Assembly (NCBI RefSeq): GCF_016918035.1
Contig: NZ_JAERWK010000015.1
Span: 1-64,000, forward strand
Length of the DNA: 64,000 nt
Origin: Nakamurella leprariae
GTDB lineage: Bacteria; Actinomycetota; Actinomycetes; Mycobacteriales; Nakamurellaceae
Direction: 5' to 3'
Part shown: positions 20,150 to 28,862 of the stretch, piece after piece
Layout: every line of letters starts with the position of its first letter
Position numbering within the stretch: the stretch's first letter is position 1
The notes under the pieces: model-generated
Databases searched by the model: none
What the model was told of the DNA's origin: nothing
The model's input: the letters and a program-made list of their open reading frames with translations, nothing else
Program-made: the position numbers and the translations under genes

Positions 20150-21067
20150 ATGACCACCACGGAAGCCGCTGCCGTCACCGGGCCGGCGGCCGCGCCGTCC
20201 GGGCCGGGCGCCGAGGAACGGATCAGCACCCGGTCGGCGGCCGGCGCGATCGGCCGACGGATCGCCACGTCGGTCATCACCATCGTGGTGTCGCTGGTCG
20301 CGCTGTGCCTGCTCTGGGTCGGGCTGCTGCGCCTGTTCGACGTCTCCGCGTTCGTCGGCAAGGGCCCGATGGACGTCTTCCACTACCTGTTCACCGCGGC
20401 CCCGGAGTCCGGCATCCGGCCGACCTCATTGACCGCCGAGGCGGCCCGCGACCAGGCGTTCAGCGCGCTGGGCACCACGCTGGTCGACGCGGCGATCGGC
20501 TTCGTCACCGGCATGGTGTTCGCGACGGTCGTCGCCGCGCTGTTCGTGCTGCTCAAGCCGGTCGAGGTGGCGTTCATGCCGATCGCCATGCTGCTGCGGT
20601 CGGTGCCGCTGGTGGCCATGGCGCCGGTGCTGCTGCTGATCTTCGGCCAGGGCAAGGTCGGCATCGCGGCCATCGCGGCCATCGTCGTGCTCTTCCCGGC
20701 CCTGGTGAACATCACGCTGGGGCTGCGCTCCGCGTCTCCGCAGGCGCTGGACGTCATCCGGGTCAACGGCGGCTCGGCCCTCACCGCCATGCTCAAGGTG
20801 CGCATCCCGTCGGCGCTGCCGCAGTTCCTGGCCTCGGTGCGGATCTCCGTGCCCGGCGCGATCGTCGGCGCGATGCTGGCCGAGTGGTTGTCGGGCTTCA
20901 CCGGGCTGGGTGGGGTGCTGTCCACCTACAAGGGGCAGGGCAACTACGGCGGCGTCTGGACCGTCGTGGTGTTCGCCGTGGTCGCCTCGATCGTGCTGTA
21001 CGCGGTGGCCGCAGTGATCGAGACCGCGGTGCTGGCCGCCTGGGGACCGGAGGCCGGTCGCCGCTGA
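20150..21067 (+). CDS. ABC importer permease 2
   Basis: 305 residues with six predicted membrane segments. Its EAA-type loop is DVIRVNGGSALTAMLKVRIP, followed by SALPQFLASVRISVPGAIVG. GGAGG lies about 8 bases before the ATG. Two unlike permeases with a single ATPase suggest a heterodimeric importer of the ThiX/RibXY style, whereas SsuC and TauC usually work as homodimers. It is the last gene of the importer operon. Confidence 0.9.
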   Translation: MTTTEAAAVTGPAAAPSGPGAEERISTRSAAGAIGRRIATSVITIVVSLVALCLLWVGLLRLFDVSAFVGKGPMDVFHYLFTAAPESGIRPTSLTAEAARDQAFSALGTTLVDAAIGFVTGMVFATVVAALFVLLKPVEVAFMPIAMLLRSVPLVAMAPVLLLIFGQGKVGIAAIAAIVVLFPALVNITLGLRSASPQALDVIRVNGGSALTAMLKVRIPSALPQFLASVRISVPGAIVGAMLAEWLSGFTGLGGVLSTYKGQGNYGGVWTVVVFAVVASIVLYAVAAVIETAVLAAWGPEAGRR

Positions 21068-21221
21068 CGGACGGATCCTCACCAGGGTGGCGCGCTGGTG
21101 GGCGTTGCGGCAAGGTTGCGCCGGTTCCCGGCGACAGCGGTCACACCCGCTGTGATCGGGTTCGCGCAAGCGCCTGCCCGCGCAGCCGTGCGGTGTCGGA
21201 CCTCGCCTGGACAATGGAGGG

Positions 21222-22136
21222 GTGAGTCCGATCCTGTCCGACCGTGCTGTCCTGTCCTTCGACGCGTTCACCACCGCCTTCGCCGCCACCAGCAGCATCG
21301 CCATCGACAAGGACGTCGACAGCTCCGCCTCGCACCGCACCGGCCGGGCCGCCGCCCCGCGCCTGATCGTCACCGACCTCGACGGCACGCTGCTCGACGA
21401 GCACGGGCAGGTCAGTGCCCGCAACGCCGGCGCGCTGCGGCGCGCGGCGGCGGCCGGCGCCCGCGTCGTCATCGCCACCGGCCGTCCGGTGTGGTGGCTC
21501 GGCCCGGTGCTCGACGCCGGCTTCACCGGCACCGCGGTCTGCCTGAACGGCGCGGTCGTCTACGACGCCGGGGCCGACGACATCGTGGCCACCTCGCCGC
21601 TGACCCCGTCCGCCATGCGCCGGTTCGTCAGTGCGCTCGAGGATCGCGTCGACTTCACCGTCGCGGTCGAGCGGTTCGGCACCGACGAGAGCTGCTGTTG
21701 GGCCGAGTACGACTACGCCCACCCGTGGGGCGAGGCCCGGTTCGCCCGTGGCTCGCGCGACCAGGTGCTGGACCAGCCGGCGGCCAAGTTGCTGATCCGC
21801 GCCGGCCAGGGCTCGGCCAGCCTGGCCACGGCCGCCCGCGCCATGGCCGACGACCAGGTGCACGTCACCTACTCGACCGACGACGGCCTGCTGGAGGTGG
21901 CCGCGGCCGGCGTCGACAAGGGCGCGACCCTGGACCGACTGGCCCGCGAGTGGGGCGTCACCCCGGCCGAGGCCGTCGCGTTCGGTGACATGCCCAACGA
22001 CCTGGAGATGCTGACCTGGGCCGGGCGCGGGGTGGCCATGGGCAACGGGCACCCCGACGTGGTGGCCGTGGCCGACGAGGTCGCCCCGGAGCACCACCGC
22101 GACGGCGTGGCCGTCGTGCTGGAGCGCTGGTTCTGA
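21222..22136 (+). CDS. HAD-superfamily hydrolase, Cof/YbjI type
   Basis: 304 residues. Motif I is DLDGTLLD (~residue 51), motif II the Thr in VVIATGRP, the lysine of motif III lies in QPAAKLLI, and motif IV is GDMPNDLEML. The C2B cap between motifs II and III places it with Cof-type sugar-phosphate or flavin-nucleotide phosphatases. GTG 21222 follows TGGAGGG very closely, so a later start in the ~45-residue variable N-terminus cannot be ruled out. Confidence 0.88.
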   Translation: MSPILSDRAVLSFDAFTTAFAATSSIAIDKDVDSSASHRTGRAAAPRLIVTDLDGTLLDEHGQVSARNAGALRRAAAAGARVVIATGRPVWWLGPVLDAGFTGTAVCLNGAVVYDAGADDIVATSPLTPSAMRRFVSALEDRVDFTVAVERFGTDESCCWAEYDYAHPWGEARFARGSRDQVLDQPAAKLLIRAGQGSASLATAARAMADDQVHVTYSTDDGLLEVAAAGVDKGATLDRLAREWGVTPAEAVAFGDMPNDLEMLTWAGRGVAMGNGHPDVVAVADEVAPEHHRDGVAVVLERWF

Positions 22137-22188
22137 TCCGCTGACGGGCTGGTCTGCTGAGCGGCGACGGCTGGGGAACACTGGGGAC

Positions 22189-22443
22189 ATGACCATCCCC
22201 CAGCCTCCGAACCCGGACATCCCCGGGCCGGCGCCGACCCCCGGTCCCGGACCCGAGCCGACCCGCCCGGGGCCGCCCCCGGACCGGCCGCCGGTGCCGT
22301 TGCCACCGGAGCCGGGGACTCCGCACCCGGTGGAACCGGACCCCGGTCAGCCGTTCCCGGACCCGACCGTGCCGGAGCCGGACCCGACGGCTCCGCCCGC
22401 GCCGGGACCCGGCCCGGCCGATCCCGGCCGGCTGCCGCTGTAG
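22189..22443 (+). CDS. Small proline-rich protein
   Basis: 84 residues, over 40 percent proline, built from P-x-P and P-D/E-P units with no hydrophobic segment or signal peptide. It starts with ATG after a CTGGGGAC stretch and ends 4 bases before the converging TMEM175-like gene. No family is recognised. The composition could arise by chance in GC-rich DNA, so its reality is uncertain. Confidence 0.4.
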   Translation: MTIPQPPNPDIPGPAPTPGPGPEPTRPGPPPDRPPVPLPPEPGTPHPVEPDPGQPFPDPTVPEPDPTAPPAPGPGPADPGRLPL

Positions 22444-22447
22444 GGCG

Positions 22448-23206
22448 TCACCCGGCAGGCGGCGTCGGGTCGTCGGCCACCGAGCGGCGGTCGGAGACCC
22501 GGCCCGCCAGGATCCGGCGCTGGATCACCCGGGCGATCGGCTCGTTGACGATCAGCACCAGGAACAGCAGTTCGGCCACGTTCGGCCGGATCCAGCTCAC
22601 CGCGATGACCAGCACGTCGATCGCGATGAGCACGCACGACCGGACCATCGACGTGATCCATTCCTGCTGGCCCTCCGCGGTGGCCACCTCGTCGGCCCGG
22701 GCGGCGATCTGGATGAGCACCAGCGAGACCGAGACCAGCAGCAGGTTGCCGGCGAAGACGGTGATCGCGAGGGCGTTGCCGCCGTGCCCGCTGAGCAGCT
22801 GGGACGAGAACGGGATGAGCACGACCGCGGCCAGGTAGAGGAAGTTCGCCCAGACCACCCGCTCGGTGGCGATCCGCACGCGGCGGAACTCCTGCCGATG
22901 GGCAACCCAGAAGATCGCGATCAGCCAGAAGGCGAACAGGAACGTCACGTACTCCCGCGCGTGGTCCTGCAACGCCGACCATAGTCCGCCGGGGGAGTCG
23001 GCCCCGTCCGGGACGGGCAGCTCCAGGACCAGGACGGTGAGCGCGATGGCCACCGTGCCGTCGGTCAGCGCGCCGACCCGGTCGTTGTCCTTCTCGGTCA
23101 GCCACCCGCGTCGGGTGCGCCGGGTCCGTTCCTTCCCCATGGCGCGCAGTGTCGCACCGACGAGCGGCGCCAGGGCGGTGCGGCGCTGCCGCCGATCGCT
23201 CGTCAT
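22448..23206 (-). CDS. TMEM175-like (DUF1211) integral membrane protein
   Basis: 252 residues. After a basic head (~1-38) comes the family signature in the form RVGALTDGTVAIALTVLVLE, where R and the TD residues correspond to the RxxxFSD motif of TMEM175 potassium channels. Six membrane segments are apparent, followed by a charged tail. Bacterial members are tetrameric K+-leak channels; the function here is inferred from family only. It is convergent with the small proline-rich gene. Confidence 0.85.
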   Translation of the reverse strand: MTSDRRQRRTALAPLVGATLRAMGKERTRRTRRGWLTEKDNDRVGALTDGTVAIALTVLVLELPVPDGADSPGGLWSALQDHAREYVTFLFAFWLIAIFWVAHRQEFRRVRIATERVVWANFLYLAAVVLIPFSSQLLSGHGGNALAITVFAGNLLLVSVSLVLIQIAARADEVATAEGQQEWITSMVRSCVLIAIDVLVIAVSWIRPNVAELLFLVLIVNEPIARVIQRRILAGRVSDRRSVADDPTPPAG

Positions 23207-23252
23207 CCGGTGTGATCATTGCCCGAGGTCCGTGGGCCAGGAACGATGGGGC

Positions 23253-24746
23253 ATGGCCTTCGCCCGCCCGCGATCCAGGTCCCGTCGGCCTGGCGGCGTT
23301 CCGCGCTCCGTCATCGACACCTCGCTGGCCGACGCCGAGCCGCTGTGCTGGTGGCTGGACGACGTCGACGCGCCGCCGCCGCGGGAGGCGGTCACCCGGT
23401 CGATCAGCGCCGACCTGGCCGTGGTCGGCGCAGGGTACTCGGGACTGTGGACGGCGCTGCTGGCCAAGCAGGCCGACCCCGATCGGGACGTCGTGCTGCT
23501 GGAGTCACGGCGGATCGGATGGGCCGCGTCCGGGCGCAACGGTGGCTTCTGCTCGGCGTCGCTGACCCACGGGCAGGCCAACGGGATGGACTGGTACCCG
23601 GCGGACATGCCGCGGCTGGAACGGCTGGGCCGGGACAACCTGGCCGGGATCGTGAAGACCGTCCAGGAGTTCGCCATCGACTGCAAGCTCGAACAGACCG
23701 GCGAGCTGCTGGTGGCGACCAAGCCGTACCAGCTGGAGGACCTGCACGCCGACCACGAGCGGATGCTCGACTTCGGCGACGACGCGGTGCTGCTGGACCG
23801 GGAACAGACGCAGGCCGAGGTCCGGTCGCCCACCTACCTGGGCGGGCTGTGGAGCAGGAACAAGACGGTGATCCTGGACCCGGCCCGGCTGGCCTGGGGG
23901 CTGGCCGCGGCCTGCGAGGCGCTCGGGGTCCGCATCTACGAGCACTCCCGGGTGGTGGACCTGTCCCGGGCCGGCCGCGCCGACGCCATGGTGCTGCGGG
24001 TGGCCGGCGGTGCCACCGACGCCACCGGCTCCCAGGCCCCGACCGAGGCGACCGTGACGGCGCGGCGGGTGGCGCTGGCGACGAATGCGTTCCCGCCGTT
24101 GCTGAAGCGGATCAACGCGTACGTCGTGCCGGTCTACGACTACGCGATGATGACCGAGCCGCTCACCGAGGCCCAGCTGGACTCGATCGGCTGGCGGAAC
24201 CGTCAGGGCCTGTGGGACGCCGGGAACCAGTTCCACTACTCCCGGCTCACCGAGGAGAACACCATCCTGTGGGGCGGCTACGACGTCGTCTACCACTACG
24301 GCAGCAAGATCGACCCGGCCCTGGACCAGCGGCCGCGCACCTTCCGCACCCTGGCCGAGCACTTCTTCACCACCTTCCCGCAGCTCGCCGGGCTGCGGTT
24401 CACCCACACCTGGGGCGGGGTGATCGACACGTGCTCGCGGTTCTTCCCGTTCTTCGGCACCGGGTACGGCGGGCGGGTGGCCTATGCGGTCGGGTACACC
24501 GGGTTGGGCGTCGGATCCACCCGGTTCGGCGCGCAGGTGATGCTCGACCTGCTCACCGGCCGGCGCACGGAACTGACCGAGCTGACCACGATCCGGGACA
24601 AGCCGCTGCCGTTCCCACCGGAGCCACTGCGGTCAGCGGTCATCCACACCACCCGCTGGTCGATGGCCCGGGCCGACACCCACGAGGGACACCGCAATCT
24701 CTGGCTGCGCAGCCTGGACCGGTTCGGGTTGGGGTTCGACTCCTGA
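23253..24746 (+). CDS. FAD-dependent oxidoreductase (DAO/PuuB family)
   Basis: 497 residues. The dinucleotide-binding motif VVGAGYSGLWTALLAK lies near residue 56. GRNGGFCSASLTHGQANG is the conserved second FAD contact of gamma-glutamylputrescine-oxidase-like proteins. The C-terminal half contains the TWGGVIDTCSRFFPFFG stretch and a final GYGGRVAYAVGYTGLGVG flavin-binding segment. It probably oxidises an amine or N-methylated amino acid; the exact substrate is unknown. ATG 23253 follows GATGGGGC rather than a strong ribosome site. It stands alone. Confidence 0.88.
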   Translation: MAFARPRSRSRRPGGVPRSVIDTSLADAEPLCWWLDDVDAPPPREAVTRSISADLAVVGAGYSGLWTALLAKQADPDRDVVLLESRRIGWAASGRNGGFCSASLTHGQANGMDWYPADMPRLERLGRDNLAGIVKTVQEFAIDCKLEQTGELLVATKPYQLEDLHADHERMLDFGDDAVLLDREQTQAEVRSPTYLGGLWSRNKTVILDPARLAWGLAAACEALGVRIYEHSRVVDLSRAGRADAMVLRVAGGATDATGSQAPTEATVTARRVALATNAFPPLLKRINAYVVPVYDYAMMTEPLTEAQLDSIGWRNRQGLWDAGNQFHYSRLTEENTILWGGYDVVYHYGSKIDPALDQRPRTFRTLAEHFFTTFPQLAGLRFTHTWGGVIDTCSRFFPFFGTGYGGRVAYAVGYTGLGVGSTRFGAQVMLDLLTGRRTELTELTTIRDKPLPFPPEPLRSAVIHTTRWSMARADTHEGHRNLWLRSLDRFGLGFDS

Positions 24747-24778
24747 GGGTCACCGAGGCGCATCGGGACACTGGACGA

Positions 24779-25153
24779 GTGCCCCGACCGTCGCCGACCA
24801 AGACGTGCGCCGTCGGTGGGCGCACCATCACCTGGCGGGAGCGGTGGGCACGGGACTGGGATGCGGTGCGGTCCTGCTCCCAACGGTGCCGACGGCACAG
24901 ACTGGGGCTCATGGACATCGATCTCGAGGCGACGATCCTGGAGCTTCTCGGGCAGCGGGCAGCCGGGGCGACGATCTGTCCGAGCGAGGCGGCCCGTGCT
25001 GTCGGTGGGCACGACTGGCGGAAGCAGATGGAACCGGCGCGGCAGGCAGCCCGCCGGCTCGTCGCGGCCGGGGAGGTCGAGGTGACGCAGGGCGGCCGGG
25101 TCGTCGACCCGAGCACCGCGACGGGTCCCATCCGCATCCGCCGGACGCGGTGA
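24779..25153 (+). CDS. DUF2256-DUF3253 fusion protein
   Basis: 124 residues from GTG 24779. The N-terminal ~45 residues match DUF2256, a small zinc-ribbon-like domain: KTCAVGGRTITWRERW, then WDAVRSCSQRC. The C-terminal ~78 residues match DUF3253: TICPSEAARAVG, then WRKQMEPARQAARRL and GPIRIRR, a winged-helix-like domain. DUF2256 normally has CxxCGR; here the second Cys is Gly (CAVGGR), so one of four presumed zinc ligands is missing. The function is unknown; the domains suggest nucleic-acid binding. Confidence 0.8.
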   Translation: MPRPSPTKTCAVGGRTITWRERWARDWDAVRSCSQRCRRHRLGLMDIDLEATILELLGQRAAGATICPSEAARAVGGHDWRKQMEPARQAARRLVAAGEVEVTQGGRVVDPSTATGPIRIRRTR

Positions 25154-25156
25154 GGG

Positions 25157-25918
25157 CTACTCGCTGCCGGCCAGCACGTTGATGGCGAACGCGACCACGG
25201 CCGCGTTGAAGAAGAACGCGATGATCGAGTGCATCATGCTGTTCCAGCGCATCCGGCTGGTGGTGACCTGGACGTCGGTGGCGCCGAACGCCGTGCCCAG
25301 GGTGAACGCGTAGTAGTAGAAGTCGGCCACGGGCCGCGGGGGCGCGTCCGGACCGACGTCGGCGTATCCGTCGGGGACCGGGAAGCGCAGCCCACCGTGC
25401 ACGGCGGTGAGCCGCCGGTAGCGCCGGGCGAAGCCGGCGTGCATCAACATCCAGGACAACAGGACGGTGGTCACGCCGAGCGCCCGCAGCGCGCTCTCCA
25501 CGTCCGGGTCCAGGTCCCGAGCGGCGATGACGGTGCCCGTCCCCAGCCCGGTCAGCCCGGCGGCCACCGAGAACAGCACGTCGATGGTACGGCGGACCCG
25601 GCCGGTGGCCACCAGTGACGTCGTGGTCTCCGCCCGCCGGACCACCACCGCGCCGACCACCACGTACCCGAAGGCGAGCAGGTTCCACAGCGCCAGCGCC
25701 AGCACGGCGGACTCGTCCGCGGTCACCCCGTTCGGATCGACCGGCGGCGGTGCGTCGTCGCCGATGGACATCTCGACCTCGTTGAACCAGAAGGTCAGGA
25801 CGATCAGGGCCAGCTCGACGGCCAGGACGGCGGCTCGAGCCCACCGCTGACGGGTCCGGGTCGAGTGGCGGACGACCTTGGTCACCGCAGGTGGGCGGCC
25901 GTCCGGTCGGGTGTCCAT
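25157..25918 (-). CDS. DUF1345 membrane protein
   Basis: 253 residues with about five membrane segments. The C-terminal half carries the family signature DFYYYAFTLGTAFGATDVQV, followed by R and HSIIAFFFNAAVVAFAINVLAG. The N-terminal head is basic. DUF1345 proteins are uncharacterised inner-membrane proteins. Its stop lies 4 bases from the end of the converging DUF2256-DUF3253 gene. Confidence 0.88.
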   Translation of the reverse strand: MDTRPDGRPPAVTKVVRHSTRTRQRWARAAVLAVELALIVLTFWFNEVEMSIGDDAPPPVDPNGVTADESAVLALALWNLLAFGYVVVGAVVVRRAETTTSLVATGRVRRTIDVLFSVAAGLTGLGTGTVIAARDLDPDVESALRALGVTTVLLSWMLMHAGFARRYRRLTAVHGGLRFPVPDGYADVGPDAPPRPVADFYYYAFTLGTAFGATDVQVTTSRMRWNSMMHSIIAFFFNAAVVAFAINVLAGSE

Positions 25919-25998
25919 CGGATCGCATGGTGCCCGCCTGGCCGCAGGCCGGCCCGACGACGCGCCGGGCCGGTGCTCCGACCCCGGACCCGCCCGCG

Positions 25999-26556
25999 CT
26001 ACAGGTACTGGCCGGTGCCGCCCCCGGGTGCGATGCCGTGGTCGGGCGCTCCACCGCCCATGCCGGGCGGCAGGGCCCCGCGCCGCATCTGCTCCAGCTG
26101 GGCCCGTGCGGCCATCTGCTGCGCGAACAGTGCCGTCTGCAGGCCGTGGAAGACGCCCTCCAGCCAGCCGACCAGCTGGGCCTGGGCGATCCGCAGCTCG
26201 CTCTCGGACGGCACCCCGTCGTCCTCGAACGGCAGGGCGAGCCGCTCCAGCTCGTCCCGCAGCTCCGGGGTCAGACCGCTCTCCAGCTCCTTGATCGACT
26301 GCTGGTGGATCTCCTTGAGCCGGGCCCGGCTGGCCTCGTCGAGTGGCGCGGCCCGGACCTCCTCGAGCAGCTGCTTGATCATGGTGCCGACGCGCATCAC
26401 CTTGGCCGGCTCGCTCATACCGGCGGTGACGCTGCGCTGGTCACCGTCACCGTCGTCCTGGCCGTCCGTCCGGGTTCGACCGGTCGGCATCTGCACGGCG
26501 ACGGGTTGCCCGTCCGGGCCGATGACCATGATCTGCTGCTGCTCCGCTTCGCTCAT
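25999..26556 (-). CDS. bpa: Bacterial proteasome activator Bpa
   Basis: 185 residues. The central helical region (KVMRVGTMIKQLLEEV, then LKEIHQQSIKELESGL and LVGWLEGVFHGLQTALFAQQ) and the extreme C-terminal GQYL motif identify Bpa (Rv3780 type). It forms a dodecameric ring and opens the 20S proteasome gate with its C-terminal tails, without ATP. It implies a 20S proteasome elsewhere in the genome. The ATG at 26556 has a GAGGAG site. It lies 29 bases downstream of a quinone-oxidoreductase gene on the same strand, probably co-transcribed. Confidence 0.93.
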   Translation of the reverse strand: MSEAEQQQIMVIGPDGQPVAVQMPTGRTRTDGQDDGDGDQRSVTAGMSEPAKVMRVGTMIKQLLEEVRAAPLDEASRARLKEIHQQSIKELESGLTPELRDELERLALPFEDDGVPSESELRIAQAQLVGWLEGVFHGLQTALFAQQMAARAQLEQMRRGALPPGMGGGAPDHGIAPGGGTGQYL

Positions 26557-26585
26557 CAGTTCTCCTCGATCGCCGCCAGGCCCGG

Positions 26586-27602
26586 TCAGGAACCGGTTCC
26601 CTGCCCCGGAACCTGCAACACGATCTTGCCGAGATGGCCACCGGCGGCCATACGTTCGTGGGCGAGGCCCGCCTCCGGCATCGGCACCACCTCGTCGATG
26701 ACCGGCCGGACCGTGCCGGCCGCGATCATCGGCCACAGGTGCGTCGTCACGGCTGCGACGACCTCCTGCTTGGAGTGAGGCCCGATCACCGGGCGCCCAC
26801 GCAGCGAGGTGGCCGCCACCCGGCCGCGCTTGGCCAGCAGCGCCCCGAGGTCGATCTCCGCCTTGGTGCCGCCCATCATCCCGATGACGACCAGGGTGCC
26901 GTCCGGGGCCAGCGCCGCGACGTTGCGGGCCAGGTACTTGGCGCCGACCACGTCCAGGATGACGTCGGCCCCGGCCCGGCGACCGGCGTCGGCGGTCGCG
27001 GTCCGGATCCGCTCGACAAAGTCCTCCTCGGCGTAGTTGATGAGGACGTCGGCGCCGAGGGCGCCGCAGGACTCGAGGGAAGAGGCCCGCGAGGCGGTGA
27101 CGGCCACCGTGGCGCCGAGGGCGCGGCCGATCTGGATGGCCATGGTCCCGATGCCGGACGCCCCGCCGTGCACGAGGAGGGTCTGGCCGGCGGACAGGCC
27201 GGCCAGCGTGACCAGGTTCGACCACACGGTGCATGCCACCTCGGGCAGGCCGGCCGCGTCGATCAGATCGACGCCTTCGGGGATGGGCAGCAGCTGCACC
27301 GCGGGCACGGCGACCTTCTCGGCGTAGCCACCGCCGGCCAGCAGCGCGCACACCGGTTGACCCACCGCCCACCCGGTGACGGCCGAGCCGACGGACTCGA
27401 TCACGCCCGAGCACTCCAGACCGAGGATGTCCGACGCGCCGGGCGGCGGTGGGTAGTGGCCCTGCACCTGCATGAGGTCGGCCCGGTTGACCGCGGATGC
27501 CGCCACCCGGATGACCACCTCGTCCGGTCCGGCCACGGGATCGGGAACCTCGGTCCAGGTCAACGACGGTGTGTCTCCGGCAACGATGGTCACGGCACGC
27601 AT
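26586..27602 (-). CDS. NADPH:quinone oxidoreductase, zinc-free MDR family (PIG3-like)
   Basis: 338 residues. The GroES-like N-domain contains AVNRADLMQVQGHYPPPPG and DILGLECSGVIESVG, typical of TP53I3/PIG3-like quinone reductases. The nucleotide-binding fold has LLVHGGASGIGTMAIQIG. No zinc-ligand cysteines are seen. It reduces quinones or enals with NADPH. The start at 27602 (MRAVTIV) is chosen by family alignment. bpa follows on the same strand. Confidence 0.92.
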   Translation of the reverse strand: MRAVTIVAGDTPSLTWTEVPDPVAGPDEVVIRVAASAVNRADLMQVQGHYPPPPGASDILGLECSGVIESVGSAVTGWAVGQPVCALLAGGGYAEKVAVPAVQLLPIPEGVDLIDAAGLPEVACTVWSNLVTLAGLSAGQTLLVHGGASGIGTMAIQIGRALGATVAVTASRASSLESCGALGADVLINYAEEDFVERIRTATADAGRRAGADVILDVVGAKYLARNVAALAPDGTLVVIGMMGGTKAEIDLGALLAKRGRVAATSLRGRPVIGPHSKQEVVAAVTTHLWPMIAAGTVRPVIDEVVPMPEAGLAHERMAAGGHLGKIVLQVPGQGTGS

Positions 27603-27695
27603 GGCCCCGAGGTTACGGAAGGGGTCGGACGGGCCGGACACGAGGGAGGCCGCACCCCGACGCGCCGCTGCGAAGTCCGTTCCCCGCGTCCGGGC

Positions 27696-28676
27696 TCAGC
27701 CCAGGTCGGCGGTGTCGAAGGTGTTGCAGGTGGCCGGGTCGCCGGTCTGCAGGCCGATGGTCAGCCAGCGCTCCCGCTGGTCGGAGCTGCCGTGGGTGAA
27801 CCGCGACTCGTCCACCGCCCCGCCGCTGCGGGCCATGATCGCGTCATCGCCGATCCGCCCGGCGGTGTCCACGGCGGCGGCGATGTCGGCGTCGGTGATG
27901 TCGGTGATCAGCACCTGCCCGTCGGACCCCGGCGTGGTGCTGGCGTGGTCGGCCCAGACCCCGGCGTAGCAGTCGGCCTGCAGTTCGAGCCGCACGGACC
28001 CGGACTCCGGGCCGGACTCGGTGCCGACCCGGTCCGCCGTGCCCAGCAGGTGCTGCACGTGGTGGCCGTACTCGTGGGCCAGGACGTACGCCTGGCTGAA
28101 CGGGCCGCTGTCCGCGCCGAACTGGGTGCGCAGGTCCTGCCAGAAGCTCAGGTCGATGTAGACGGTGGCGTCGGCGGGGCAGTAGAAGGGGCCCATCCCG
28201 GCGCTGCCCTGGCCGCACGCGGTGGACGTGCTGCCGCTGTAGAAGACGGTGGGCGCCTGCTGATAGGTGCCGCCGCTGGCGGCCAGCGCGTCCTGCCAGT
28301 AGGCCTGCACCGAGTTGATCACCGCGACCGCAGCGCAGTCTTCGTTCGTCGAGGCGTCCGCGCCGGTCCGGCAGCGGTCGGCCAGATCGGTGTCACTCGC
28401 CGCCTGGCCGGCGCCGAGCTGGCCGAGGCCGGCCGGGAGCCCGCCGCCCTGGTCGGTCGACCCGCCACCACCACCGAAGACGGTGAACGCCAGGATGGCC
28501 AGCACCACGATCACGCCGAGTGCGCCGCCGCCCACCGCCATGCCGCCGCCCCGGCTCATCCCGCCGCCGGAGCCGCCGCCCAGGTTGGGGATCCGTAGCC
28601 CGCCCCCACCGCCGCGGGACGCGCGACGGTCGCGGACCTGCGAGGTGTCGAGCTTGGCGCGATCGTTGAACCTCAC
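27696..28676 (-). CDS. Neutral zinc metallopeptidase, YpfJ family, membrane-anchored
   Basis: 326 residues. A basic, Gly-rich head (~1-50) precedes one membrane segment (~53-72, GVIVVLAILAFTVFGGGGG). The exposed domain contains the zinc-binding helix LAHEYGHHVQ, then LELQADCYAGVWA, which supplies the third ligand, and the family ending with RFTHGSSDQRERWL. The GTG start at 28676 follows GGGAGG at a good distance. It is a putative cell-surface peptidase of unknown substrate. Confidence 0.93.
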   Translation of the reverse strand: MRFNDRAKLDTSQVRDRRASRGGGGGLRIPNLGGGSGGGMSRGGGMAVGGGALGVIVVLAILAFTVFGGGGGSTDQGGGLPAGLGQLGAGQAASDTDLADRCRTGADASTNEDCAAVAVINSVQAYWQDALAASGGTYQQAPTVFYSGSTSTACGQGSAGMGPFYCPADATVYIDLSFWQDLRTQFGADSGPFSQAYVLAHEYGHHVQHLLGTADRVGTESGPESGSVRLELQADCYAGVWADHASTTPGSDGQVLITDITDADIAAAVDTAGRIGDDAIMARSGGAVDESRFTHGSSDQRERWLTIGLQTGDPATCNTFDTADLG

Positions 28677-28862
28677 GGTGGCCTCCCGGGTCGGTGGGCA
28701 CCTGGTGCCCGGTTCCGACAGTCGTGAACCGGACGGAGCGGAACTGATCCAACCGAGCAACTTACGCCGTAAAATGCTCCGGGCTCACCGTCGGTCGACG
28801 GCCGTCCGGAACCCCCGGACGAGGATGCCGTCAGCACGCACGCGGTGCCGAAGGGGAGATCG

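Noticed and set aside
22448-23206. Altered FSD motif in the TMEM175-like protein as loss of function
   Set aside because: The LTD variant is, as far as I know, common in actinobacterial members, so it is not evidence of decay.
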